Assembly (NCBI GenBank): GCA_022376515.1
Contig: WTXI01000510.1
Location: 1-20,851 of the forward strand
Reading direction: 5' to 3'
Origin: Lactifluus volemus
Lineage: Eukaryota > Basidiomycota > Agaricomycetes > Russulales > Russulaceae
Length of the DNA stretch: 20,851 nucleotides
Part shown: positions 1-10,871 of the stretch, piece after piece
How the letters are laid out: each line of letters starts with the position of its first letter
How positions within the stretch are numbered: the first letter of the stretch is position 1
Notes under the pieces: generated by a model
The model's input: only the letters and a program-made list of their open reading frames with translations
Databases searched by the model: none
What the model was told of the DNA's origin: nothing
Translations under genes and position numbers: made by a program

Positions 1-252
1 CTAATATCAGGCAACGAGCAAGCGACTATTCCAAATCATCATGTAGCATGTTTCGATGCAGAAGTCATTTTCGCGATAGTGTTGAATAGAAACACATGAC
101 AGGCCAATACCGAACAAAGGAGAGACTAGAGAAACGCCGAACAGGTGTCTGATTAGTGAAGCGTAACCAGACAGCAGTATCGACGCAAGAAAACTGGGAG
201 AAGAGCAGGGGCCCCAACACCTTGGCTTTGAGAGCTAAACTACAGCGGTCTA

Positions 253-1287
253 TCACCTGGCGCTGAATAAGACTCGCGTCGTCGTGATAAACTGAATAAA
301 TAAGGCCATTAAGATGGCCGAGGCACGTGATTGGCTAGGAGGCCCCCCAGCCTTTCCGCCATAGTCTGCACTTTCTTTGAGGTAAACCGAGATAGACCCC
401 ACGATATCCGTGATCTCAAGATCTCCTATGAACTCGAACCTCAGGGTTTTGAACCCCGGATCATCGTCATAGTATGAACTGGGGAGGCTAGATAAGTCAG
501 CAGCAAGCACGGTAGCAGGACATAAAACCTACATTGGAACACCGAGATCGCGAAGACGCCTCTCCTCCCATAGTTTGGCATCTCGCATAAAGCGAAAGCA
601 AGACATGCCTGCTTCGGCAAGACGGGCTTGTTCTTCTAGGGTTAACGATGTATTACACAGTCGTTGACTACCGTGTTTTCCATGAGCCCACGGAAAGTAT
701 ATTCGGAGGTAGTGGTGTATTGATACGAGTCTTCGGCATGCGTCCAAAGGTAAAGTACATGCTACTACAGGTAAGCATAGAATCTTACGCAAAAGGAGGG
801 GAGATCAAGGCACGCACCATACGGATAGTTTGCTCCAGAATGCAGATGAAAATGCGACGTGTCGCATCGAGTCGTTCTGGCTTGAGGAGCTTCTTGACTG
901 CGTCCTTATCCGATTTTCCCAAAACGCGTACTTTCGGGCTCGGCCGTGTTTCATAAAACCGCTGCCATATCAGTGTCCACTTCGCTTGCACCTGGAAGAA
1001 TTCGCGGGCACGTTCAACTTGAGATAGAATGTCAAGCAAATCGGGGACGTGGTCAAAGGAGAGAGCTGGGTAAAGGATGCCTTGAACTGCGTATAGTAGG
1101 GAACCCAAAGGAGGCTCATCATCTGCGGAGCCGCGAGGGACTCTAAGGTCGATCAAGTCTGAGCTTTCAAAACTAGTTGATCCTCTGCTAAAATATAGGT
1201 GATACCGTACCCACCCAGAATCTTCGCGTGTTCCTCTTCAGTATGATCTACTTTCCGAAGGAGCATTTCCATTTCTTCGAGACCCAT
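253..1287 (-). CDS. Uncharacterised four-exon protein, about 276 aa
   Basis: I do not recognise the family. Four exons join cleanly: 1287-1211, 1172-789, 667-533 and 487-253. All three introns (38, 121 and 45 nt) begin GT, end AG and sit in phase 2, and the total length is 831 nt including the stop. This phase agreement across three junctions is the main support. The 45-nt intron has a good donor (GTAGGT) and a CTGAC-like branch site. The product is soluble-looking and charged, with leucine-rich helical stretches (for example LLDILSQVERAREFFQ in exon 2 and LEEQARLAEAG in exon 3), then a Tyr/Asp-rich segment SSYYDDDPGF. No signal peptide or membrane segment is evident. The start is the first in-frame ATG at 1287; upstream exons cannot be excluded, because the frame stays open to about 1395. 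The 121-nt intron could hide a small exon. A damaged relative of the exon 3/4 junction lies at 5965-6062. Confidence 0.5.
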
Positions 1288-3604
1288 TATCCATAAGGAG
1301 TTGGTATGAAGTCGGGCGCTTCGTATTTCACGCCAGAGAGATGAGGACAAGGAAATCCGAGAACGCAACAAGTACAGATACACAAGAAAATTCACTGGCC
1401 ACGTGGAAATCTCGTGATCGTGTGCTTACGTTGGCATCAAAGTGAAGAGCTATATCAAAGGGTCTCGTGGGGCAGGAAACTTGGACCTCGTCGTGAAATA
1501 ACGCCCGGGGAGGGCTACATTTGAAAATGATACAGAACTCTGGTCTCGCAAAGCACGAAACGTCTTAGCCTTGCGGACTCTTACAGCCTGAGACCCTGAG
1601 ACCGCTGGCACGTGTAGACAGTTTATTAACGTTCATTTGTCAGAACTCGGAAATGAATTGTAGTGATGTACTGATGTAGTGACTGATCTAGTGATAAGCG
1701 CTCTTGGAACTCCGGCGGTTTCAAGGCAGGCAGGTCCGAGTCAGCCCTCGTGAGATTGGCGGGGCCCACTGCCCGACGATGCGCTGAACTTCAGGGCCTC
1801 TTTGCCCAATTCCTCTCACCGTGTCTCAGATACCACACTCGAAAAAGATCCACGATAAATACAATACTACTGTACCTCACGCCTCAACATAATCACATGT
1901 TCCATAGCGTGGTGAACGCATCTTTGGAATCTGCATACATCTTGCGTTGTACAAAAACAGGTACAATGTCAACGCCAAAAGGCATCTCCCGCAAAATTTT
2001 ACTAATTTTCCGATCTCTGCACTGCCAGGAAAGGATCACCGGTATGTATACCATGCCGATCATACCAAATGGCAGAAGGCTGTGGAAGGTGCCATCTAGA
2101 CCGACATTGGATTCAAAGAGGTAAGATTCAGGGTTCTTTGTTCAAGGTTTTCGAAGCGTTCGGCGTTTGGAGTGCGGAGTGTTCGACATACACAAGTCAC
2201 ACGATGAAGGACATAACACCAGTGCGGATAAGATTCAAAGACCAGAACCAGGTTTTTTAAAACTGAGCGTGAGCATTGCGAGTCCAGTGGCCGACGGCAG
2301 CAGTAGGTGGAAATGTAGTCAACGTTGCTTACAGGCGTTAAACGTCCAAAAGTCTTGAATCACGTGGCACAAACACGTCACGTAACTAACAAACAAGGTT
2401 GGATTCATCCCAATTCCGCATGGCCCAGGCCCTTGGACGCTGTTACCGATACAACATTGCCGACAACTTAGCTTGAAGCACCCATACACGACAGTATCTT
2501 CTGGAAAAAAGAAAGCAAGACATATTTGTTGGTATTGGATGACTCGGACACCTAAGCGGGTGAGCCGCACGGTGCGCACCTTTCATGGCCCACTCGCTAG
2601 TTCCCACCAGATCCATTGTGGATCCCGTAGCTCCGAGTCAACTCCTCGTTTGTGTATCGACGCCCTCATTACATCTGATAGATGGGTCTGACAGACGTCA
2701 AGGTAAATTGTCAGTGATAAACTAATCAGGGATTGCGATGGATCATCATCATGATGCTCTTACGTGTGTCCCAATTAGGTTATCCTCGGCCTCGGCCTTG
2801 CAGTATCAAAGGCACTGGGTGGCACACTGCTTGTGGTCAAACACGAGGCAGATGCTTTCAGGAGACATCGCAATTAGGCACGCAAAGTTGCCCCCCTCAG
2901 CAGAATTTCGCCGCATTCGACCGTGTGATTCACTGTCTTCAAGTTAGTCAATCGCCCGATTCTCTTGTCTACAATCGAAGCAGCGATCGACTGCCATATT
3001 GACCATGTCACGACCAATCTTCCTTCACCAACGTTCCCACATGAGGCATTTCTTTGTCCCACTCCCAACAGTCGTGATACTTGGCTGTACCTAGGCTAGC
3101 CCTGGCCGCCCTTCCGCCGACAAGTCACTGTCTTGACACAAGTCAAAGCTGCCCTTAATCTCACAGTACTTCTCGGAACGAGAACAAAGCGACCGTACAG
3201 CCTCTTTTCCGCCTGGTCATTTCCGCTGTTCCGAACTTAGGCTTGCAGAACTCTCCTAGGGTACATCGCCTCGGTCACCGGTGAGATCGAACTTACGCCC
3301 GGGTGAACCATCGTCCATCTTAGGCACGTAGTCTGAGAACTTTACAGGAAAATCTTAGTCACAATAAGCAGGGTACGAAATGGTTTAAAAGAGTGTGAGG
3401 GTAGCCCCCTCAGCAGCTGTCAATACACCAAGACCTATCTCTCCTACCCAGCCCGCTGACTGCGCCCGTAAATCTTGTACATCAGCTTTTCAATTTTCTA
3501 CCCATGGTTTATGCCGGGCTTCGAGCCTTCTTCCTCGTAATACATCTCCCCCTACCCAAGGTGATCACTGCACTGACAAATTTCTATTTCCCCAGACGAC
3601 ACTA
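1288..3604. other. Gene-poor interval between the unknown gene and the P450
   Basis: About 2.3 kb in which I find no gene. Open frames are all under about 125 codons, overlap each other on both strands and show no recognisable motif or consistent splice pattern. On the minus strand, 1420-1540 holds an open stretch ending at a GTAAG donor, but it has no in-frame ATG and does not splice in phase into the gene below it. The last 200 bases before the P450 start are its probable 5' leader. Confidence 0.5.
3384..3390 (+). promoter_or_regulatory. Possible TATA-like element of the P450 gene
   Basis: TTTAAAA lies about 215 nt upstream of the P450 ATG at 3605. The sequence after it is pyrimidine-rich, as fungal leaders often are. 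The spacing would imply a leader of roughly 180-190 nt. This is a weak, composition-level call. Confidence 0.25.
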
Positions 3605-5573
3605 ATGTCTCCTTTGAGTTTATGCGGTTTCACCGTGTTTCTTGCTTTCGTTTTTCTCTTACCCTTCATCTTCCGGAGAAACATTCGAGATGAAGAAGGG
3701 CACTGTATTCCTCCCGGGCCACCCTTACGCTATGCCTTCCTTCGGCGTTACCCAGAACGAGTTCTGAGTGCCTGGGCGAAGACTTATGGCCCACTCTTCT
3801 CTGTCTGGATGGGAAACCAATTATTTGTTGTGATTTCTGATGCACGCATCGCCAAGGACTTGTTGGTCTCCAACGGCGCAATCTTTTCCAGTCGAAAACC
3901 ATATTTCATGAAGAACCAGACGATTCTCCATGGGCGCGGCATTACCGCTACTCCATATAATGACATGTGGTGGGTTGTGGACATTGTTTTTACGGCACAC
4001 CAGGCAGATGACATTTCTCTCGGAAGGCGACAGCATCGCAGAATTGCTACGCAGCTGCTCACTCCTAAGGCCATTCAAGGATATGCCTCCGTCCTTGATT
4101 ACGAAGCACACATATTGGTCCGATCGCTATACCACACATCTAAGATGGGTACTCTACCCGTTAATCCGGCGCACTATACTGGTCGTTATGCCTTGAAGTA
4201 AGCTTTAGTCTTCTCCGTAGACGTGAGTTCTGACAGGTATACCAGCAACATGTTGACTATATCGTTTGCAACACGTACGGATTCTATGTCAGATCCCTTG
4301 ACTGAGGGGGCGCTTGACCTCGCCACGGAGTTTATGAATCTCAGTGGTAAAATCTAGTTCTCACCCCTAGATTCCTGAGCACGCCGATCTAACCTATTCC
4401 AGGTCCATGGTCAAACATCATCGACTTCATTGAGCCTCTTCAATGGATCCCCACTACCATGCGATCACGTGGACGCCGCCTTCACGATAGGATCGTGGAA
4501 GTCTATGGAGCCATGATCATGCGAGTAAAGGCTCGCATGGACGCGGGCGAAGATGTGCCAGACTGTCTCGTGAAGACTCTTCTTCTCACGCAAGAAGAAG
4601 AGAAGCTGAGCTGGGAAGACCTGTGTATGCTATCAGTTGTATTCACCATCGGAGGTGTCTTTTCCGTATGCCTGAACAATACCTATCCCCTCTCGAAAAC
4701 CAGCTGACTCCCTATATTTCTAGACTTCGGGCTTCATCTTGTGGTTCTTAGCTTTGATGTCGTCACGTCCAGAAGTTCAAGCACGAGCACACGCTGAACT
4801 GGATGCTGTAATCGGCCGCGATTACTGGCCGTCGGCAGAGGACGAGCAGTCCCTTCCGTATATTAGAGCCATTATCAAAGAGGTGCGTCCATTCGGAACC
4901 AGACCCCCAATTTCATATCTTACGGCTATCTCAGGTCCAGCGTGCACACCCACCCTTCTGGATGGGGGTGCCGCACTATTCTACCGAGGACTTTGTATAC
5001 AATGGGATGTATATCCCAAAGAACACCGCCCTCGTTCTCAACTGTTTCGAGATTCACCATAAAGAGGAGAAATATCCCGATTCGTGCGGACCCTTTTCTC
5101 ACCGACCCTTCTCACCCATCTGAATTGCATCTTTTGTTTGACAGATTTACATTCAATCCGGATCGCTACGTCGGCGACACGCTGACGTGTGCCGAATCAA
5201 GCAAACTACCCAACGCGATGGACCGGGACCATTGGGCGTTTGGTGCAGGGTGCGTCACCTTCCTTTTCCCACTCCACAACATTTTTATGGGAAGCTGTTA
5301 TCGTCTGTTCGCTTGCTGACTTGTTGATTTTCTGCTAGCCGCCGCATCTGCCCAGGTATTCACGTCGCAGAACGGGAACTGTGGCTCGCCATCTCACGAT
5401 TGCTGTGGGCCTTTGATATCCGATCTGTTCCCGATGAACCCATTTCCTTGGACGAATATGAGGGCAAGTCTGGGCGCACACCGGTGCCCTACCGTATCAT
5501 GGTTGTACCGCGCCATGACCGAGTGCAGACACTGCTCGAGGCGGAAAAAGAGATCACGCTGATGACATTTTGA
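3605..5573 (+). CDS. Cytochrome P450 monooxygenase (microsomal, group B), 518 aa
   Basis: A complete haem-thiolate monooxygenase, expected in the ER membrane with a CPR partner. Eight exons: 3605-3969, 4027-4197, 4237-4346, 4403-4665, 4724-4882, 4935-5083, 5145-5249, 5339-5573; all introns are GT-AG and the sum is 1557 nt. In order: a hydrophobic N-terminal anchor (residues 5-25), the proline hinge PPGPP, the C-helix W122RQHRR, the I-helix GGVFSTS (299-305), the ExxR pair E356/R359, the PERF-like FNPDRY, and the haem loop FGAGRRICPG with axial Cys445. The I-helix lacks the usual acid-Thr pair (F302-S303 sit in its place), which I believe is common in one basidiomycete P450 group. The middle region resembles fungal phenylacetate-hydroxylase-type P450s, but the substrate is unknown. 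ATG 3605 is chosen because it starts directly at the membrane anchor; the frame is open further upstream to 3395. No accompanying biosynthetic cluster is visible. Confidence 0.92.
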
Positions 5574-5964
5574 ATAGCGGCTATAACTAAAATGAAGTAA
5601 CTGGTAGCAGGGGTCTGATGAGACCATGGAATGAAGTGATAGTATTATGCTCTCCGCTATCTAAGGTCAGATTGTTCGGTTTTGTTTGACAATATATGAT
5701 TCAGTTTAAATGGTGCTATTCCGGCTTGGCGTGGCCTGAAAGCCCTGGTGTTAAGGTTTTTTGTCTTCTTGCACTCACCCCCAAAGCTTTAGAGTCGCCA
5801 TTTGTTCAACGAACAAAACTCCCCTGTGAGTAACTAGAAGAGGCCTCTGACTAAGCATGAAGAGCAGTCCGCATAGAGACGATGGTCAAGATGTGAGCCA
5901 GGTTTCTGCCACAGCCTCTTGCACAGCCTGCACCTTTTTGAGGTAGTAGGTTACACCGAGAGGG

Positions 5965-6062
5965 ATTCGTAGTAAGAATCGGGGAAGTTGCACAAGTCAG
6001 CAGCAAGCACGCTAACAGGGACAATATCACCTACAGTGGAACACCGAGATCGAACTCGACAT
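5965..6062 (-). pseudogene. Broken fragment homologous to the exon 3/4 junction of the gene at 253-1287
   Basis: Roughly 85 bases match the minus-strand gene at about 470-550 at an estimated 75-80 percent by eye. Both copies read DLGVP, then a GTAGG donor, then an intron containing TGCTTGCTGCTGACTT, then a segment encoding S-Y-Y with neighbouring acidic residues (PSSYYDD in the gene, PDSYYES here). In this copy the acceptor CTAG has become CAAC, so the intron could not be spliced in the same way, and a stop follows shortly after. Similarity ends abruptly beyond GATCTCGGTG. I read it as a decayed partial duplicate lying on the other side of the P450; it could instead be one member of a dispersed family. 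Confidence 0.6.
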
Positions 6063-6686
6063 GAAAAGTTGAAATCTGAATCTGGTGGTATGGGTGGGTT
6101 TCGATACGGCCGTAAATGATGTATAACGATCATGCGACGATACCGCTGGAAAAGAAAGATGGTTCGCATTATGAAATCAACATACTACAGGGGCAACCAA
6201 GGCATCATTCTTGGCTCGTTTGTCTGAGTCCCGTATTGCATATGCCGACCCCATCGTTGTAGTACATGACGCATCGTGCCGCGAGTCTTCTGAGGAGCTC
6301 ACGCACAGGTTCTCGGAAATAGTCACTAGAGACATGCAAAAATGTATCAGTCGTCAAAGTTGATTTGCATGATGATTTTCTCAGGAATTCCGACGTTTGG
6401 TGACCACAGTAGTGGCTGCTGCGCTTATGGAGAAGATGGGATACCATTTCATCAAGCCATCCGCCAAGATGGCGACATAACTGAACGTGTAGTAATTGCG
6501 AAACCAGGGCCCCGAAAAAACCAGGCGTCATTTTAAGACTAGGACTAGTTTTCCTCAGTTGCTGGTGCCCCACGGGATCCTTCGATTCATTTACTTCACT
6601 TTTATACTGTACAGGGCTGGAACGTGACGGTGCTAAATGAATAAATGGTCACGAGTCTTCCACGAGCGGCCACTGGCAGTACATGC

Positions 6687-6737
6687 GAGAGGAGAGGAGA
6701 GGAGAGGAGAGGAGAGGAGAGGAGAGGAGAGGAGAGG
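6687..6737 (+). repeat. (GAGAG)n pentanucleotide microsatellite, about 10 copies
   Basis: An uninterrupted 51-nt purine-only tract of the unit GAGAG on the plus strand, about 224 nt upstream of the NLR start codon. It probably lies in the NLR promoter or 5' leader. Copy number is likely to vary between strains. Confidence 0.95.
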
Positions 6738-6960
6738 CATCTTCTTGCGCCTCCGCGGCCTCCAGTCTTATGTTCTGGAAGACATTCATTTTCTGGCCAA
6801 CGCATGACTCGGACGTAGATTGCTCTCCCTATAGAAGATTTGCTGATCAGGGCTACGAACGCGAATCTCCGAAACGGCGAAACCCGGTTGGCACTGGAAG
6901 TTACTGTATTTGGAAGGGGGTTCAGTTACCAGCCCCAGATCGATGGAACTTACCACCGCA

Positions 6961-9900
6961 ATGGCCAACACCTCAGAGTCCAACTCACGTTTTCAGTGTA
7001 TTTTCGATGCAGCTTTAGAGGCATACAAGAATAAGACCGGCAAGGATCTCTCCTCTCATCCACTACTTCATGATCCAATCGATCTCCAGTCTCCCGAACA
7101 TTTCCTTGCCGCTCTCCGAAGAGAGGGCTTTCATACTGACCTCGATCAGCCTGGGAGTAGCCATGATACATCAACAGCCTGGCTGGACACGACAGTGGAT
7201 GCTACGATCCAGGTCTTCCAAGTTATTGGTCCCAGTCTTGGCCTAGTCAGTTGGAAGTCGTTCACAATATGCCAGACCAGCACTCTGAAATAAAATTTAT
7301 AGGTATATCCTCCTGCGGGGGTGATATGTGCTGCGATTGGCTTTCTTCTTTCAGTAAGTTTTTCCCTGAATCATTTTGTCCGAACTATTGTGATACGCAT
7401 ATCCTTCAGGCAGCCAAAACTTTAGGCCCTGCTTCTGGTACTAGTAAAGTCGCACTTGCCGAGCTCTTTCGTCGCATCGAGAAGTTTATCAGACGTCTTG
7501 AAACTTACACCAAGGTCTCACCAACCGAGGAATTGCAGGAAGTGATTGTCAACGTCATGGCCGAAGTGCTTTTCGTTCTTGCCGTTGCGACGAAGGAGAT
7601 GGAGCAGGGGAAAGCAAGTGAGTTGATATAACATCGGTGACGGACGACCGATGTGGACTCACACATATTAAGGAACTGTTCTAAACGAGCTGTTGGGAAA
7701 TGCTGAGATGAAAGATACGCTAGATCGGCTAGATGAACTGACGCAAGAAGAAGCCCTCGCGACAGCTACACAGGCCCTGCATGAAGTGAGCCGTGTCGCA
7801 GGCAGCGTAGAGCGCGTTGAGCGCAATATGGAGATCATCGAGAATAGAGTAGAAGGCCTTGAAGAAGGAAAAATGGACGCCCTTCTTGGAATTCTTGACA
7901 GTAAGCAAATATCCTTCGATTAGTCATCTACTCAACCCTGACAATCCGTGCAGAAGCGATTGAAAAGCTCGAGAATGACCCGTTTAGTCTGGACCGTACG
8001 TGGTTATGCCATAGCCAAATCATTGGATCTAAACCCCTCAATATTCTTACAGGGCACGAGCTGCGGCGGGCTATTAGAGGATGGCTATCTCCCCCAGATC
8101 CTTCCATAAATTACAACACTGCACTTGAATCACACCACGAAGGCACTACAACGTGGTTCACTCAAGGTGTCACATTTTCGGAGTGGAAAATGTCCGGCTC
8201 CTTGTTGTGGGTATACGGAAGACGTACGCCCTCCCACTCTTTGCCCCTCACTGTCTAACGGGCCGTCGATTTCATAGCGGGCACCGGCAAGAGCGTTCTT
8301 ACGTACGTCCCCCCAAATTGCTTTGAGTTCCGTAGCTAATGTTATCGGACTCGACTAGTTCTACGGTCATTCAGAATGTCAACAGCAACTCCAGCGTTGC
8401 GTTACCATTTCTGGCGTACTTTTTTTTCGATTTCAAGCATGCCGAAAAGCAGGATGCGCGTGCTCTACTCTCGTCTTTCCTTGTCCAACTTGCCAACCAA
8501 TCCGATTCATATTGCGACAAACTTCTCGCCTTATACTCGTCACAACGTAGTGGGCCCGGGGTCCCCAAGCCCTCGGATGACGCCCTTATGGGATGCCTCG
8601 AAGGGATGCTCAAATTGCCTAGACAAGTCCCGCTTTATCTTATTATCGATGCCCTCGATGAGTGCCCCGACCATCACGTCGACCATCATGGGATATCATC
8701 GTCGCGTGGAAAGGTCCTTAAACTTGTACAGGGACTCGTTGAGCTGCGACTTCAAAATCTGCGTTTATTTGTTGCTAGTCGTCCCGAGAACGACATCCGG
8801 GTTGTTTTTGAACCTTTGAAATCTTTGACTTGTACCTCCATATCCCTTGACGACGAGGAGGGACAGAGGAAGGGCATAGCCGACTACATCAACGATGTTG
8901 TTCACCCACTATCGATTATCAATGGATGGGGAGAGGAACACAAGAACTTGGTGATTAAGATGCTTTCAGATGGAGCTGGTGGGATGTAAGGATATCCTTG
9001 TCTCCTTGTCATGCTCGCTTATGGTTTTGAGCAGGTATCTGTGGGTTGATTGTCAGCTTGAGCGGATACGTCGCTGTCATGCGTCAGAATTGAAACGGAT
9101 CCTCGATGAATTACCCAAGACCTTGGATGAGACTTATGCCCGCATACTTCGGGAAATCCCCGACGAGTACTATGATCGTGCTCATCGACTGTTGCAATGC
9201 CTCACGGTGACTGTTCGTCCTCTTGACGTCTCGCAGCTCGCGAGCGTGCTTGCAGTTGACGTTACTACCAAGGGGATTCCAACACTTAGTATGGACGCAC
9301 GCGGTGAAGACGAAGAACAAGTTATCCGATCGGCATGCTCCAGCTTAGTCACCATCGTTGAAGACCGTGGCCGTCGTGTTGTTCAATTTTCACACTTCTC
9401 CATCAAGGAGTTTCTCATATCAGAACATTTTTCCACGCCAGAGGCACAAGGTGTCGCACGCTATCGTATTCTGCCGGACTCTGCACACAAGTTCATGGCA
9501 CACGCTTGCCTCGCCGCCTTGCTTCGATTGGATTATCGCATCGATTGGTGGGCCACCCGGAGCTTCTCCCCTTTAACCTACTATGCCGCTAGACATCTCG
9601 TCACTCATGCCGAGTTCGGGAATGTCATATCGCATATAGGACGTGGGATTGATGTTCTCCTTGACGTAGAGAAACCGCACTTCATTGCGTGGCTTCAGGC
9701 TCTCGGCAGGTGGGACGAGTTACTGGAACGAAGGGCTCCCCTAAACTCGTTTGTGATCCTTGGATTCCATGTCATTGTCCAGTACCTCGTTTCAAAGCGT
9801 CCACAATCCTTAAATGCCAGAGGTCGTCATGGTCGTACGGCATTGCACGAGGCAGCGGGCCACGGACATATCGAGATCTCAAGGTTACTACTTGCCAAAG

Positions 9901-10871
9901 GTGCAGACGCGGGCATCCAGGACGTTTTCGGGGAGACCCCACTGCATGTCGCGTCAGAATGCGGACACAACAGTATCGTGCAGCTGCTGCTTGACCCGAA
10001 CGGTCGTAGGAATAAAATCGCGACCCCGTTTCGTTGGGTGAAAAACAACACATTCCTCAAGCTGCCTCATTCCAGCAAGGGCATCCATGCCCGTGATCTC
10101 TCTGGCCGGACGCCATTACACTCTGCGAGTAAATGGGGACACTCTGACACCATCCGGTTATTAGTGGACCGAGGTGCGGGTGTGGATGCACAGGATAACT
10201 ACAACGAAACACCGCTATATTTTGCATCAAACCACTGGGATGAGAAGGCCCTGAAGCTGCTGATCGAATGTGGTGCAAATGTCCATACACGGGGTGAGTG
10301 GGGGAGGACGGCATTACACAAGGCATCATATTGGGGAAACTTTAAGACTATGCAGATATTACTGGACAACAGTGTGGAAGTGGACGCGCGGGATAATGTC
10401 AACAAAACCCCACTGCACGTCGCATCATCACCGCACAGTGATGTGAAGTGTGTGAAGCTACTGATTGAACATGGTGCAAATGTTCATGCACGGGACAGCG
10501 AAGGGATGACACCATTACACAAGGCATCAGGACTCGCGTACCTTATATCAAGACGTGGGCCAAGCATCGAGAAGATAATGTTATTATTACTGGAAAAAGG
10601 TGCGGACGTGAATGCTCAAGATAAGAAAAACAATACTCCGCTGCACCTCGCAGCATCATCCAGTTTAGACGAGAGGCCCGTGAAGCTGCTGGTTGAACAT
10701 GGTGCAAATGTCCATGCACAGAATTGGCTCGGAAAGACCCCATTTCAGGTCGCATCAGATTATTGGGCTGCTAGGCCACGGGAGTTTCTGTCAACGGTTG
10801 CAGGGGACAGTGGTGTTGCGGGGCTCGAAGAGCTGGAGCTAGCCGGAGCCGAGCCACAAAAGCGGCTCTGA
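6961..10871 (+). CDS. NLR-type STAND protein: Goodbye-NACHT-ankyrin, about 1157 aa
   Basis: A fungal NOD-like receptor. Nine exons: 6961-7245, 7303-7353, 7410-7617, 7673-7900, 7954-7995, 8053-8223, 8278-8302, 8359-8985, 9035-10871; all introns are GT-AG, phases agree, total 3474 nt. The N-terminus (FQCIFDAALEAYKNKTGKDL, then LFRRIEKFIRRLETYT) matches the fungal STAND N-terminal Goodbye domain. A helical linker follows, then NACHT with Walker A GRPGTGKS (327-334) and Walker B LIIDALDEC (D434). The post-NACHT arm has LDELPKTLDETYARIL and QFSHFSIKEFL. About nine ankyrin repeats run from residue 810 to about 1130. Family members are thought to oligomerise on ligand binding and act in allorecognition or immunity; the ligand here is unknown. 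ATG 6961 starts close to the domain; ATG 6943 in frame would add six residues. No frameshift or internal stop is seen, so the gene appears functional. Confidence 0.92.
9822..10770 (+). repeat. Ankyrin-repeat coding array, about nine repeats with a two-repeat period
   Basis: Repeats start near GRHGRTALHEAAGHGH and end near GKTPFQVAS. From the third repeat on, two types alternate: a GRTPLHSAS/GRTALHKAS type and a type ending KLLIEHGANVHAR. The second type carries a nearly identical DNA word (GGTGCAAATGTCCATACACG and close variants) at 10272, 10473 and 10701, spaced 201 and 228 nt. The extra 27 nt comes from an insertion in the preceding repeat. A non-repeat spacer of about 30 residues separates repeats 2 and 3. 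Confidence 0.88.

Larger units (their letters stand above)
5574..6960. other. Intergenic region with a gene fragment and a purine repeat
   Basis: 1.4 kb between the P450 stop and the NLR start. It contains the fragment at 5965-6062 and the repeat at 6687-6737, listed separately. On the minus strand between about 6210 and 6570 two overlapping frames are open for over 100 nt with possible splice signals, so an exon remnant is conceivable, but no family is recognisable. Nothing else is supported. Confidence 0.5.

Noticed and set aside
1750..3002. Cluster of short plus-strand frames
   Set aside because: They overlap in different frames, encode no recognisable motif and do not join with consistent splice phases; I found no transposase signature or terminal repeats.
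3395..3604. In-frame upstream extension of the P450
   Set aside because: It would place 70 polar residues ahead of the N-terminal membrane anchor, which is normally at the very start of microsomal P450s.
6205..6573. 122-codon minus-strand frame and a second overlapping open frame
   Set aside because: Two frames are open over the same stretch and neither has a recognisable family, so coding status cannot be decided.
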